Source of the DNA: Agrobacterium tumefaciens
GTDB lineage: Bacteria; Pseudomonadota; Alphaproteobacteria; Rhizobiales; Rhizobiaceae
Assembly: GCF_005221385.1 (NCBI RefSeq)
Contig: NZ_CP039903.1
Location: 2,232,001 to 2,296,000, forward strand
Direction of reading: 5' to 3'
Length of the DNA: 64,000 nt
How positions within the stretch are numbered: position 1 is the first letter of the stretch; every line of letters begins with the position of its first letter. Below are positions 54,171-63,516 of the stretch, piece by piece. Position numbers and translations under genes: made by a program. The notes under the pieces are model-generated. The model saw only the letters and a program-made list of their open reading frames with translations. It ran no database searches and was not told the origin of the DNA.

Positions 54171-54843
54171 TTCATACCCCGTTTGGCGATCCGCCGGCTT
54201 GTGCCGGTCTCGATTTCTGTTTTGTGGGAACGTCTCTTTTCAGAGGCGCTCTCCGTCTGTGATCCCACAATGGCACACGACTGTTTTCGAGCGCTTTAAG
54301 CCGATTGCTACAATTTTATCGGTTTTCATTTTTGTACAGCGACCGCTTTTTATTCAAATATGCGCCGATATCACCGCCCCAATTCGGAAGCAGTGTTGAG
54401 AGGCGATAAATGGGCCGCATCACTGCGGGGTATTGAAAGGATGGTTGAGGGTTTGCAGGCGATGCGGCCCCGGTCTCAACATATACGCCGCCCGCCAAAC
54501 CGGTTCCTGTTTGGCGGATGGACATATGCCGGCTGCCTTAACCGTGACATCGGGAAATTCCCCGGTTCGGCCGCCTGCCCCGTCCACCTTGCGCCGCGCG
54601 CACGCTCAATGACCGGGATAAGGAGATTATAGCGAGCCGGCCGGACCCGTGGACGCGCGGGGATAAATGTATCGCGAAAAAGGCACGCAGGAGAGGCGCG
54701 GCACACGCTTTCGCCCCATCCCGGCCACAGGAATTTTCAGCGGGTTAACAGGCCCTTGATCGACGGCATTTGAATTAACCTTGTCTTAAAACCCGACGTT
54801 AATGGTTAGCAATTTAAGAATAGCGGAACGAAAGGGTTCCGTT
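54171..54843. other. 673-bp intergenic region without a clear gene
   Basis: Between the BTLCP-like and the lipoprotein genes no open frame looks coding. CCGCCAAAC (54492-54500) and GTTTGGCGG (54509-54517) form a 9-bp stem with an 8-nt loop and no T tract. The segment 54410-54540 has near repeats of GCGGCC and ATGCGGCC. The end (54770-54840) is AT-rich and fits a promoter for the lipoprotein gene. A small RNA cannot be excluded. Confidence 0.4.
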
Positions 54844-55428
54844 ATGCGTGGCGTATTTGCCGTAGTTTTTCTGATGCTCGTTCTGGCCGGCTGCGCCACC
54901 GCACCGTCACAGGTCACCAATGCCTGTGCGATTTTCGAACAGCGGAACGGCATTTTCAACAACTGGCGACGTGATGCGAAAGCGGCCGAACGGGAGTTCG
55001 GCGTGCCCGTGCCTGTCATGATGGCGACGATCTATACCGAATCCGCCTTCCGTCCCTATGCACGGCCGCCGCGCACCAAGCTGCTGGGCTTCATTCCCTG
55101 GACGCGCCAGTCGAGCGCTTATGGTTATGCCCAGGCGCTGGATGGCACATGGAGTGTTTACCAGCGCGAAACCGGCCGCCGGGGAGCAAGCCGCACGGAT
55201 TTCACCGATGCCATCCATTTCGTCGGCTGGTATCACGCCAAAAGCCGCCGCGAAAACGGCATTTCGCTGAACGATCCCTACAATCTCTACCTCGCCTATT
55301 ATTCCGGCCATGCCGGTTATGCCAAGGGCAGCTGGCGCAACAATTCCGCCGTCCAGAAGGCCGCCCGCCGCTCCGCCAACATGGCGCTGCGTTACGAGGC
55401 GCAGCTGCAGCAATGCGGATATCGCTGA
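54844..55428 (+). CDS. Lytic transglycosylase-like lipoprotein
   Basis: A 194-residue lipoprotein with signal peptide and lipobox LVLAGC (Cys near residue 18). An SLT-like domain follows: VPVPVMMATIYTESAFRPYA (catalytic Glu in YTES), SSAYGYAQALDGTWSVYQRE, DFTDAIHFVGWYH and YNLYLAYYSGHAGYAKGSW. It would cleave peptidoglycan glycan strands in the periplasm. The ATG at 54844 follows AAGGG by 7 bases; an upstream in-frame ATG would spoil the signal peptide. Confidence 0.87.
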   Translation: MRGVFAVVFLMLVLAGCATAPSQVTNACAIFEQRNGIFNNWRRDAKAAEREFGVPVPVMMATIYTESAFRPYARPPRTKLLGFIPWTRQSSAYGYAQALDGTWSVYQRETGRRGASRTDFTDAIHFVGWYHAKSRRENGISLNDPYNLYLAYYSGHAGYAKGSWRNNSAVQKAARRSANMALRYEAQLQQCGYR

Positions 55429-55482
55429 GGCTCGGCGGGACGAGCTCCGTTGGGATTATATGACGGAGCAGCAAATCCTTCC

Positions 55483-55603
55483 TCCGTCACCCCAGACTAG
55501 ATCCGGGGTCCAGTGCGATCAAGTCCTTGATCGCGAAAGACTCTTTCCACGGCGCAGACGCGCCGTGGCTGGATGCCGGCTCAAGGCCGGCATGACGGAA
55601 GAC
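55483..55603. repeat. REP-type palindromic repeat before the MhqD-like gene
   Basis: CCGTCACCCCAGACTAGATCC-type left arm (55483 on), CACGGCGC/GCGCCGTG near 55558-55573, and GATGCCGGCTCAAGGCCGGCATG (55573-55597). The last is a palindrome of the same style as the one disrupted by the IS at 2132 (stem, CTTGA/CTCAA-like loop, stem, then GACGG). Confidence 0.65.
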
Positions 55604-55607
55604 AGCA

Positions 55608-56222
55608 TCACTCCCCGTAAACCGAGAGAAATTCCCGCACGGCATCGATCTCGTTCGAGCGAATTTCATGCCCGCCCGGATGCCATACCGTCTCCACGGT
55701 TCCACCCTGCGCCTGAAGGCTCTGTTCCAGCGCCGTCGTCAGCGGCACCGGGCAGATCGGATCGCGCTCTCCCGCCGTGATCAACACCCGGCGCGTGGGT
55801 TTTGCCGGGGAAATTTTCGGCTCGAACGGGATCAGCGGATGCATCAGCACTGCGGCATCAAAAAGCTCGGGCTGTTCGATCAGCACATTGGCGAGAATAT
55901 TCGCGCCGTTGGAAAAGCCGAGACCGATGATTGGGCCGGACTGGTAGTGTTCGCGGTTTGCCTTGACGAAATCCGCCAGCTTGTCGGTTGCCCGGGCAAG
56001 GTCGGCCATGTCGTAAACGCCCTCGCCCGTGCGCCGGAAGAAGCGCGCTGCACCATGTTCGGAAACATCGCCGGCGGGTGAGAGAATGGTGGCCTGCGGC
56101 AAAAGACGGGAGCCAAAGTCGAAGAACTGGTTCTCATCGCCACCCGTGCCATGCAGCACGACGAAAAGCGGAGCACCGGCGGCACCGGCGCGGGATTTGT
56201 GGAAATAGGTGTCCTTGTTCAT
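55608..56222 (-). CDS. MhqD-like carboxylesterase/hydrolase
   Basis: A 204-residue alpha/beta hydrolase of the phospholipase/carboxylesterase group. It has LFVVLHGTGGDENQFF (oxyanion), IGLGFSNGANILANVL (nucleophile Ser), ITAGERDPICP (Asp) and WHPGGHEI (His). It resembles MhqD, which is paired with an extradiol-type dioxygenase (MhqO) in quinone and aromatic detoxification. The MhqO-type gene lies just upstream on the same strand, with a RIME-like repeat between. Confidence 0.87.
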   Translation of the reverse strand: MNKDTYFHKSRAGAAGAPLFVVLHGTGGDENQFFDFGSRLLPQATILSPAGDVSEHGAARFFRRTGEGVYDMADLARATDKLADFVKANREHYQSGPIIGLGFSNGANILANVLIEQPELFDAAVLMHPLIPFEPKISPAKPTRRVLITAGERDPICPVPLTTALEQSLQAQGGTVETVWHPGGHEIRSNEIDAVREFLSVYGE

Positions 56223-56327
56223 CGGATAATCCTTTCTGGAAGGAGAAGGTTCAACAGCTTCCGCACAGCTTCGGCGGCCAAACGGAGCATTCTCATGTGG
56301 AACGAGCGGCTTGCGGCTTGCCGCCTG

Positions 56328-56452
56328 CTTCTTCTCCCCGCCGGGGAGAAGGTCGCGGCAGCGGGATGAGGGGGCAAGGGTCGTGAGATACGGCAACGTT
56401 GCCCCCTCATCCGACCCTTCGGGCCACCTTCTCCCCGAACGGGGAGAAGAAA
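56328..56452. repeat. RIME-like palindromic repeat, copy 7 (inside mhq pair)
   Basis: Same family as 635-760: TTCTTCTCCCCGCCGGGGAG end, GTCGCGGCAGCGGGATGAGG core, GCCCCCTCATCCGACCCTTC, and CTCCCCGAACGGGGAGAAG end. It separates the MhqO-type and MhqD-type genes. Confidence 0.9.
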
Positions 56453-56502
56453 GACGAGGCAACGTCCTGCCAAAACGCAATGGAGGGCTAAGTAAGAGCG
56501 GA

Positions 56503-57447
56503 TTAAACCGCCTTCTCGTCCCCAAGCGGTTCCAGCTGCTTTTCCAGCGCGGAGCGCAGATGCGCATGCTGGCTTGGCAGCTTCAGCGCCTCGCCGAGAT
56601 GGGCGGTATCCTCGTCGCGGTCGAAACCGGGTTCGTTGGTGGCCACCTCAAACAGCACGCCGCCGGGTGTGCGGAAATAGATCGCCCAGAAATAATCGCG
56701 GTCGATGACGGGAGTGACCTGATAGCCCGTATCCATCAGCGCCTGGCGTACTTCCAGCTGCTTGGCGCGGTTTTCGACCGCAAAGGCGATGTGGTGCACG
56801 GACCCCGCACCCAGCCGCGCGCCGGAGATATTCGGCATGGTTTCGATGTCGATGAAGTCGGCACCATTGCCGCCGGGAATACCGAGGCGCAGCACGCCAT
56901 CCTGACGATCCACTTCCTGATAGCCCATGAATTTCAACAGCTCGGCAGTTGCCCCTTCATCGCGAAGACGCAAGCTGGCGCCCTGAAAACCATGGATCGC
57001 CTGATCTTCGCCGACACCATTGCCGGTCCACTGCGCGCGATTGTCATCCCTCACCTCGACCAGCGCGAAACCGTCTCCGTCAGGTCCGGCAAAATGCAGG
57101 CGTTTGTTGCCGAAGGCCTCATCGGCCTTCAGGCCGTCAACACCGGCCTTTGAAAGCCGCTCCTGCCAGTAGCCGAGCGATCCCTCCGGAACGGAAAACA
57201 GCGTCGTGCCCACTTCACCGGTGCCGGGACGGCCCTGGGCGATATGCGGGAACGGGAAATAGGTCATGACGGAGCCGGGCGTGCCGACCTCATCGCCATA
57301 ATAGAGGTGATAGACGTCAGGCGCGTCGAAATTGACGGTCTTTTTTACCCGGCGCAGGCCGAGCGTATCGGTGAAAAAGCCGTTATTCTGGCGCGCACTG
57401 GCCGCCATTGACGTGACGTGGTGCAGGCCCTTGATCTGGTTGAGCAT
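56503..57447 (-). CDS. Ring-cleaving dioxygenase, MhqO type
   Basis: A 314-residue two-domain VOC (glyoxalase/dioxygenase-fold) protein. It has MLNQIKGLHHVTSMAASARQ, then PNISGARLGAGSVHHIAFAV and GGVLFEVATNEPGF. Metal ligands are His in LHHVTS and SVHHIA, and Glu in LFEVA. It is close to MhqO/MhqA-type hydroquinone-specific dioxygenases that open aromatic rings or protect against quinones. The ATG at 57447 follows AAGGGG; the gene precedes the MhqD-like hydrolase. Confidence 0.9.
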   Translation of the reverse strand: MLNQIKGLHHVTSMAASARQNNGFFTDTLGLRRVKKTVNFDAPDVYHLYYGDEVGTPGSVMTYFPFPHIAQGRPGTGEVGTTLFSVPEGSLGYWQERLSKAGVDGLKADEAFGNKRLHFAGPDGDGFALVEVRDDNRAQWTGNGVGEDQAIHGFQGASLRLRDEGATAELLKFMGYQEVDRQDGVLRLGIPGGNGADFIDIETMPNISGARLGAGSVHHIAFAVENRAKQLEVRQALMDTGYQVTPVIDRDYFWAIYFRTPGGVLFEVATNEPGFDRDEDTAHLGEALKLPSQHAHLRSALEKQLEPLGDEKAV

Positions 57448-57615
57448 GATAAACCCCTTTTCGCCTGGCAGGCCTCGCAATCGGGCCCGCCCTGTTCATG
57501 GCGTAAAGATGGGGTAAGAGGCGCAGAAGGCATAGACCGGACAACGGGAACGGATTGTTCCCGATTGGTGAACGATAAAACTCACTGTTCAGCCGAATCC
57601 GCCATGCCGCAGACC

Positions 57616-58692
57616 TCAATGGTCGTCGGCAGCGCCCATGGCCCAGTAACCGACAGCCCGCAGCGACGCCTTGGGGAAGGCTATTTCATCGGTCAGGAAG
57701 GATTTCGCCGCCCTCGCCTCGGATTTTTCGCAGGCAACAAAGACATGCAGGCCTTCGTGGTCCGCACTCCAGGCGTGGTCGCGCAGCGCCTTTTCGATGA
57801 GGCCGGAGGTGCCGGCAGGCTTGCCGCGACGATAAAGCCATGTCCACTCGACGTCGGCCGCGCAGACAATCTCCTGCCGCTCAGCCTCGTCGTCAATTTC
57901 AGCGTAGACGCTGAGTTTCTTGCCGACAGGCATTTCGGCTGCCATGCGCAGCATCACCGGCAGCGCGGTTTCGTCACCGGCAAAGACGTAACGCTCCGCC
58001 TCCGGGCAGGTGCCGCTCGGGCCGATGATGCCGAGAACATCACCCGGCTTTGCCGTCGCGCCGAAGGTCGCGCCCGGCATATCGTCACCCTCATGCATGA
58101 CGAAGTCGATATCCACTTCGCCGCGACCGACATCGCCGGAACGGATGGTATAAACGCGTCGCATCAAAAGATCGTCGCCGGCCGGCCAGACGATGGCGCC
58201 GGTGGGTGCCAGGTAGGGCCAGACCGGCGCACGGGCCTGATCCGGCACCAGGAGCAGGCGGACATGCATGCCGCCGGTGACCAGTCTTTCGATGCCGCTT
58301 TCGACCGACACCACCAGCCGGCGCATATGCGGCGTGAGGTTATAGGCGCGGGCAACCTTGCCGATGAAGAGATTGGGCAATTCCCGCTGGTAGGCCCCAT
58401 GGCCGCTCCAGCGGAAATCCAGCCCCGTCTCGCCGGAAAACTCGACAATATGCTCGGCCACCATGGCCTTAACCGACATCAGGATATGTTCGGAAATGCA
58501 GTTCACCCGCGCGGCGAAACGGCCGCCTTCGGCGCTGAAGCTGCCATGGCCATATTCTGTCTTGAAGCGCACCGTCGGCCCCTCACGCTCCATCTCCATA
58601 TGCTCGGAAAAATGATCCTCGAAAGCATCGACGATCGACAGCGGATCGGGCAGCGAGACGGAGGTTTCTGCAGACAGGAGAGACACGGGCAT
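57616..58692 (-). CDS. Siderophore-interacting flavoprotein (DUF2218-SIP)
   Basis: A 358-residue protein with an N-terminal DUF2218 domain (about 10-95; FKTEYGHGSFSAEGGRFAAR) and a SIP-type FAD/NAD(P)H reductase. The reductase has the flavin motif MRRVYTIRS, IDFVMHEGD, GIIGPSGTCPEAERYVFAGD and ending SLRAVGYWAMGAADDH. Such reductases free iron from ferric siderophores in the cytoplasm. It is followed by ung. Iron-regulated context is plausible but no Fur or RirA site was found. Confidence 0.9.
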   Translation of the reverse strand: MPVSLLSAETSVSLPDPLSIVDAFEDHFSEHMEMEREGPTVRFKTEYGHGSFSAEGGRFAARVNCISEHILMSVKAMVAEHIVEFSGETGLDFRWSGHGAYQRELPNLFIGKVARAYNLTPHMRRLVVSVESGIERLVTGGMHVRLLLVPDQARAPVWPYLAPTGAIVWPAGDDLLMRRVYTIRSGDVGRGEVDIDFVMHEGDDMPGATFGATAKPGDVLGIIGPSGTCPEAERYVFAGDETALPVMLRMAAEMPVGKKLSVYAEIDDEAERQEIVCAADVEWTWLYRRGKPAGTSGLIEKALRDHAWSADHEGLHVFVACEKSEARAAKSFLTDEIAFPKASLRAVGYWAMGAADDH

Positions 58693-58762
58693 AATCCTTC
58701 ACTTTATAGTCCGGTTATCTTTAATCCCGGCAGCCGCAAAGCGCAAAGGTATTTATGAGTAT

Positions 58763-59476
58763 CTAAAGAAGGTTTTTGTCGCTTCCCGCCGTTTCCGGCA
58801 ATTGCCAGTCAATCGGCTGACGGCCGTGGGAAACGAGAAAGGCGTTGGCCTTGGAAAAATGGCCATTGCCGAAAAAGCCGTTATGGGCCGAAAGCGGCGA
58901 AGGATGCGGCGAGCGCAGCACCAGATGCTTGCGCTGATCCACAAAGGCCGCCTTTTTCTGGGCGTAGGAGCCCCAGAGCAGGAACACCACGTGATCGCAT
59001 TCGTCATTGACGGCGCGGATGACGGCATCGGTGAACTTCTCCCAGCCCTGCCCCTGATGTGAGGCAGCGCGGGATTCCTCCACCGTCAGCACGCTGTTGA
59101 GCAAAAGCACGCCCTGTTTCGCCCAGCTCTCAAGAAAACCGTGACCGACCGGGCGGATGCCGAGATCGGCCTGCAATTCCTTGTAGATATTGACGAGCGA
59201 AGGCGGAATGCGCACGCCGGGCTGGACTGAAAAACACAGACCGTGCGCCTGGCCAAGCCCATGATAGGGGTCCTGCCCCAGAATGACGACCTTGACTTCA
59301 TCCAGCGGTGTCAGATCCAGCGCCCGGAAATATTCGGCACCCTTGGGAAAGATGCGCTTGCCGGCGGTTTTTTCGGCAAGCAGGAAGTCTTTCAGCTTCA
59401 GCATGTAGGGGCTGGCGAATTCGGTGGAAAGAACGCGTTTCCAGCTATCCTCGAGTTTGACGCCTGCCTCTGCCAT
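58763..59476 (-). CDS. ung: Uracil-DNA glycosylase Ung
   Basis: Ung (237 aa) removes uracil from DNA. Family 1 motifs are [18 protein letters not shown] (catalytic Asp and the water-activating loop), [19 protein letters not shown] and the His-containing [21 protein letters not shown]. The length is standard. It ends 70 bp from the SIP gene start on the same strand. Confidence 0.97.
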   Translation of the reverse strand: MAEAGVKLEDSWKRVLSTEFASPYMLKLKDFLLAEKTAGKRIFPKGAEYFRALDLTPLDEVKVVILGQDPYHGLGQAHGLCFSVQPGVRIPPSLVNIYKELQADLGIRPVGHGFLESWAKQGVLLLNSVLTVEESRAASHQGQGWEKFTDAVIRAVNDECDHVVFLLWGSYAQKKAAFVDQRKHLVLRSPHPSPLSAHNGFFGNGHFSKANAFLVSHGRQPIDWQLPETAGSDKNLL

Positions 59477-59490
59477 GATGTGCCTCTACC

Positions 59491-59886
59491 CTATTTGAAC
59501 CGGTTGCCGCGCTGCAATACTTCGATCTTGTAACCATCCGGGTCGCAGATGAAAAAGTATTTCGCGAAAGGCTGGCCCTTATAATCGGCTTCGATGATCT
59601 TGCCGGGCGAAAGCCCGATCTCGGTGAAGCGCTGGTGTTCGGCATCCACATCGGCAACGCTGACGGCCAGGTGACCATAGCCGTCACCCAGCGCATAGGG
59701 CACTTCGCGACCCCGGTTGACGGTCAGCTCCAGCTCGAAATCGCCCTCGGCATTGCTGAGATAGATCAGCGTAAAATTCTCGAACTCGGCGCGTTCCGCA
59801 ACCTCAAGCCCGAAAGCCTGCGTGTAAAATTCCACCGAACGCTTTTCGTCCAGCACCCGGACCATCGAGTGGATCAGCTTGGCCAT
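59491..59886 (-). CDS. Glyoxalase I-like VOC protein
   Basis: The 131-residue protein is a one-domain glyoxalase-fold enzyme: MVRVLDEKRSVEFYTQAFGL, then YLSNAEGDFELELTVN, YGHLAVSVADVDAEHQRF and FICDPDGYKIEVLQR. Metal-ligand positions are His in IHSMV, Glu in FELELT, His in GHLAV and Glu in KIEVLQ. These fit lactoylglutathione lyase (GloA). It lies 14 bp upstream of ung on the same strand. Confidence 0.88.
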   Translation of the reverse strand: MAKLIHSMVRVLDEKRSVEFYTQAFGLEVAERAEFENFTLIYLSNAEGDFELELTVNRGREVPYALGDGYGHLAVSVADVDAEHQRFTEIGLSPGKIIEADYKGQPFAKYFFICDPDGYKIEVLQRGNRFK

Positions 59887-60138
59887 GGTGTTTCCTTCTT
59901 CTTAACCCTTGGTGGTCCGGTTATGCTCCGGACATCGCGGCCCAAGGGGATAAAGACTGAGCGTCGCGCTTTCAACCCTAAAGGCGACCTGCGACAGGAG
60001 GTAACGGTCCGATCACGCCAAATGTGATGGCCAAAACCGCCGGTTTTCCCGGTGTGGCGAGGGCCTGCGGCAACAAGGCTCGCGGTTTTCTCGCAGCCGC
60101 TCTATCATGAGTAGATAAGTCATGATACCGGCATAGCC

Positions 60139-60495
60139 ATGCGCCTTCTATACCTCTGTCTTGGCTGGCTTATGGTCGCGACCGGCATTGTCGGCGCGTT
60201 TCTTCCCGTTTTGCCCACCACGCCGTTTCTTCTTCTGGCGCTCTGGTGCTTCTCCCGCTCTTCGCCCAGGCTCGAGGCATGGCTTCTCAGCCACCCCAGA
60301 TTCGGCCCTTCGCTTCGGCGTTGGCGCGAACGTGGCGCAATCGCCCGCAAGGCCAAGATCGCAGCCTTGTCGGCCATGACGGTGAGTTACGCTGCCTTCT
60401 GGTTCCTCAGCGACCCGCCGCTCATGCGCGCCGCAATTGTTGCCGCCGTCATGCTCGGTTCGGCGCTGTTCATCGCCACCCGCCCGGAAAGCTGA
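60139..60495 (+). CDS. YbaN/DUF454 small membrane protein
   Basis: A 118-residue inner-membrane protein with YLCLGWLMVATGIVGAFLPVLPTTPFLLLALWCFSRSS, then PRLEAWLLSHPRFGPSLRRW, and two more segments (AMTVSYAAFWFLS, AAIVAAVMLGSALFIATRP). This is the DUF454/YbaN signature. In other bacteria such proteins are often next to heme-uptake genes, as here with hmuV. Function unknown. Confidence 0.87.
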   Translation: MRLLYLCLGWLMVATGIVGAFLPVLPTTPFLLLALWCFSRSSPRLEAWLLSHPRFGPSLRRWRERGAIARKAKIAALSAMTVSYAAFWFLSDPPLMRAAIVAAVMLGSALFIATRPES

Positions 60496-60562
60496 ATTTC
60501 AGACTTTCGAGCTTTGCCGCATTTGCGGACGGAAACCGGCTTCCACTTTTCCTGGAAAGGCC

Positions 60563-61345
60563 CTAGCGGTGCCGCGACTGCGGCAGCACATAAGGAATAT
60601 GCCGCGCCGGCAACCGGCCGACAACGCCGCCAATGCCGTAAACCCGCGCAATCGTCTCGTCACTGATGGTTTCCAGCGATGGCCCGCTCGCCGTCACCCG
60701 GCCACCATGCATGACGATAAGTTGATCGGCAAATTCCGCCGCAAGGTTGAGATCATGCAGGATGGCGAGCACGAGACCGCCACCAGCCGCAAAATCGCGC
60801 GCGGTTTCCAGGACCGCGATCTGGTGGCCGATATCGAGACTGGCCGTCGGTTCATCGAGAAACAGTGCCCGCACCTCACCATTTTCGACCGGAAAGGGCA
60901 CCTGCGCCAGCGCCCGGGCAAATTGCACGCGCTGCTGCTCGCCGCCCGACAGCATGTTGTAGGAGCGCTGCTCGAACCCCCGCAAGCCGGCCTTGGCAAG
61001 CGCCCGGCGGGCCTGTTCTTCCGGCGCGCGCGATCCCTGCGCCACCGCGCCCATGCGGACGATTTCAAGCGCGGTAAAGGGAAAGGCAAGCTGGGTATTC
61101 TGCGGCAGCACGGCCCGCAGGCGGGCAAGCTGGACCGGCTTGAACAGCGGCAGGGCGATATCGTTATAGGTCACCGAACCATGTTCCGGATGCAGCTCGC
61201 CACACAGAACCTTCATCAGCGTGGATTTACCCGCACCGTTCGGGCCGATGATGACATTGACCTTGCCCGGCTGCAGATCGACGCTGACATCGTCCAGCAG
61301 GCGGCGACCGGAGCGGATGAGGGTGATGTTTTCGGCCCGGATCAT
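60563..61345 (-). CDS. hmuV: Heme ABC transporter ATPase HmuV
   Basis: HmuV (260 aa) is the ATPase of the heme importer. It has Walker A GPNGAGKST, Q-loop RAVLPQNTQLAFPF, signature LSGGEQQRVQFARAL and Walker B ALFLDEPTASLDIGHQ. The H-loop His is in AILHDLNLAAEF. The ATGA overlap (61342-61345) with hmuU shows coupled translation. It is the last gene of hmuTUV. Confidence 0.96.
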   Translation of the reverse strand: MIRAENITLIRSGRRLLDDVSVDLQPGKVNVIIGPNGAGKSTLMKVLCGELHPEHGSVTYNDIALPLFKPVQLARLRAVLPQNTQLAFPFTALEIVRMGAVAQGSRAPEEQARRALAKAGLRGFEQRSYNMLSGGEQQRVQFARALAQVPFPVENGEVRALFLDEPTASLDIGHQIAVLETARDFAAGGGLVLAILHDLNLAAEFADQLIVMHGGRVTASGPSLETISDETIARVYGIGGVVGRLPARHIPYVLPQSRHR

Positions 61346-62430
61346 GATGCGTTCCGCATGGAAAAGCCGCCGCGGCCCAGCAGCAGGAACAGGAAGACCG
61401 GCGCGCCGATCAGCGCCGTGACGACGCCGATGGGCAGTTCCGCCGGAGCCGCCACCGTGCGGGCGAAACTGTCGGCCAAAAGCAGCAATGCGGCGCCGCC
61501 TAGTGCCGATGCCGGCAGCAGGAAACGGTGCGACGGACCGATGGCGAGGCGCAGAAGATGCGGCACGACGATGCCGACGAAACCGATGGAACCGGCCGCC
61601 GCCACGCTCGCCCCGCAGGCAGCGGCAACGGCCAGGATGACGATCCGCTTCAGCCGCTGCACCGGAATGCCCATGTGGAAGGCGGCGGCATCACCCAGAA
61701 TCAGCGCATCCAGCCCGCGGGCGACGAAGGGGATGATGGCAAGCACGATGATGATGAAAGGCAAGGTGGCGAGCACCTTGGCGGGTGTTGCCCCGCCGAG
61801 TGAGCCGAGCGACCAGAAGGTAATGTCACGCAGCGCCCGGTCGTCGGCGACGAAGATCATCAGTCCGGTCAGCGCACCGCTGATTGCCGCAACCGCAATA
61901 CCGGCCAGAATGAGCGTGGTGGTGGAGGTGGCGCCATCCTTTGTCGCGATCAGATAAAGCACCCAGGTGTTCAGGAGCCCGCCGAAAAACGCCATCAGCG
62001 GCAGGAAATGCGGGCCGAAAAACACCGCAACCGTGGCAAGCGCGCCTTCCCCGAGAGAAATCGCGGCAACCGCAAACAGCGCTGCCCCCGAGGTGACACC
62101 GACAATGCCGGGGTCCGCCAGCGGATTGCGGAACAGCCCCTGCATCATCGCGCCGGAGACACCAAGCCCCGCGCCGATCAACATGCCGAGTGCCGTGCGT
62201 GGCAGGCGCACCGCCTCGAGAATGATTTTATCACGGGCGTCGAGCTCGGCCGCGCCGCCGGTGAGATAAGCCCAGAGTTCGGAGATGCCGACGCCCGTCG
62301 GTCCGCTGACCAGCGACACACCACAGGCAAACAGCAGGATGCCGACAAGCACGGCAAGCGTGACGACCCCCTGCCGGGATCTGTCGCCGGCAAACCTGCC
62401 CTCAGCGGAACTCAAGGCAGCAAGGCTCAC
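61342..62430 (-). CDS. hmuU: Heme ABC transporter permease HmuU
   Basis: HmuU (362 aa) is a FecCD-family permease with about ten membrane segments. Markers are RLPRTALGMLIGAGLGVSGAMMQGLFRNPLADPGIVG, GWSLGSLGGATP-type cytoplasmic turn (WSLGSLGGATPAKVL) and VGFVGIVVPHLLRLAIGPSHR. The start is a GTG whose bases overlap the hmuT stop (62427-62430). The N-terminal 20 residues are polar. Confidence 0.95.
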   Translation of the reverse strand: MSLAALSSAEGRFAGDRSRQGVVTLAVLVGILLFACGVSLVSGPTGVGISELWAYLTGGAAELDARDKIILEAVRLPRTALGMLIGAGLGVSGAMMQGLFRNPLADPGIVGVTSGAALFAVAAISLGEGALATVAVFFGPHFLPLMAFFGGLLNTWVLYLIATKDGATSTTTLILAGIAVAAISGALTGLMIFVADDRALRDITFWSLGSLGGATPAKVLATLPFIIIVLAIIPFVARGLDALILGDAAAFHMGIPVQRLKRIVILAVAAACGASVAAAGSIGFVGIVVPHLLRLAIGPSHRFLLPASALGGAALLLLADSFARTVAAPAELPIGVVTALIGAPVFLFLLLGRGGFSMRNAS

Positions 62431-63320
62431 GGCTTCACCGCCTCCGGGTAAAGCTTCGCTGCCAGCTCACGGCCGGCGGCCGGCGTGCGCGGGCCAAAAC
62501 CGATGAGATAAAGCCCGTCCATGCTGATCAGCGCCTTTGAAGCGGCGGCCGGCGTGGACTGGAAGGCGGGCAGCGCAAAGATCTCGGCCGCCTTGCCGGC
62601 ATGGTCGCCGCGCGCCATCGTCAGCACGACATCGGGTGCGGCGGCAATGACCGCCTCATCCGTCAGCGGCTTGTAACCACTGATTTCCTGAGCGGCATTG
62701 ATACCGCCGGCCATTTCGATGATCGCCGCGGCTTCCGTATCCTTGCCCGCCGCCATGACGCGGCCGCCAGCGCTGGAGAGCACGAAAAGAACGCGCTTCC
62801 TGTTCTTTTCAGGGACAGTCGAAACATCCTTGGCAAGTGCATCCAGTCCGGCCCTGGTGTCCGCCGCCAGCGCCTTCGCCTTGTCGGAAAGCCCCACGGC
62901 CGCGCCGATATCCTCGATCTTCTTCGGTATCGCATCGCCGCTTGGCGGCGTGTCGACCGTGACGAAAGGCACCGCACTGGCCTTGAGAATAGCAACGACA
63001 TCCGCCGGGCCGGAGCCGTCTTCGGAGAGGATGAGATCCGGTTTCTGCGACAGAATACCTTCCGACGACAGCGCCCGCATATAACCGATGTCAGGCTTGG
63101 AAAGCGCGTCCGCCGGATAGCTGCTGGTGCTGTCGCGCGCCACGATGCGATCCTGCGCACCCAGCGCATAGAGGATTTCCGTCACCGTTCCGCCAACCGC
63201 GACAATACGTTTCGCCTCCGGATTACCCTTGTCCGAAGCCATGGCAGCCGGCGCGGCAAAGGCGATTGCGGCGGGCACGAGTGCGGCGAGAACAAGCGGG
63301 CGAAGGCGAAAATTCAACAT
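62427..63320 (-). CDS. hmuT: Heme-binding periplasmic protein HmuT
   Basis: HmuT (297 aa) is the periplasmic heme carrier. It has a signal peptide (LVLAALVPAAIAFAAPAAMA), KRIVAVGGTVTEILYALGAQ, DSTSSYPADALSKPDIGYM (with the heme-ligand Tyr region), LSEDGSGPADVVAIL and TPPSGDAIPKKIEDIGAAVG. The ATG at 63320 follows AGGATAACGCC; longer in-frame starts would place extra residues before the signal peptide. Genes for HmuR and HmuS are not in the window. Confidence 0.95.
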   Translation of the reverse strand: MLNFRLRPLVLAALVPAAIAFAAPAAMASDKGNPEAKRIVAVGGTVTEILYALGAQDRIVARDSTSSYPADALSKPDIGYMRALSSEGILSQKPDLILSEDGSGPADVVAILKASAVPFVTVDTPPSGDAIPKKIEDIGAAVGLSDKAKALAADTRAGLDALAKDVSTVPEKNRKRVLFVLSSAGGRVMAAGKDTEAAAIIEMAGGINAAQEISGYKPLTDEAVIAAAPDVVLTMARGDHAGKAAEIFALPAFQSTPAAASKALISMDGLYLIGFGPRTPAAGRELAAKLYPEAVKP

Positions 63321-63516
63321 GGCGTTATCCTGAAACACGACCAAACACGAGCGGGCGCGGCTTTGCCCGCACCATTTAACTTGAGTTCTTTGCACATGTT
63401 TATGAGCCGCGCAATCAATAAGTGGAGTAAATTTGTTCGCTTTGTCGTGAGCCTCTTCCCAACGTCGCCGCGGCTGGATATCCTGACTGAAACTGGAAAC
63501 TTAAAGGGAGAATTTC
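63321..63516. promoter_or_regulatory. Divergent hmuT / heme-oxygenase control region
   Basis: This 196-bp gap must contain promoters for hmuTUV (minus) and the IsdG-type gene (plus). I did not find a convincing Fur, RirA (IRO) or Irr (ICE) box by eye. AT-rich stretches lie at 63375-63440. Iron control of such loci in rhizobia is known from other species; here it is only expected. Confidence 0.5.

Noticed and set aside
54360..54706. Small frames in the gap before the lipoprotein gene
   Set aside because: Arg/Pro-rich, no ribosome site, no conserved motif; a stem-loop is the only clear structure.
635..56452. Repeated elements as a CRISPR array
   Set aside because: Copies are scattered over 56 kb, are palindromic, and lack regular spacing and cas genes.
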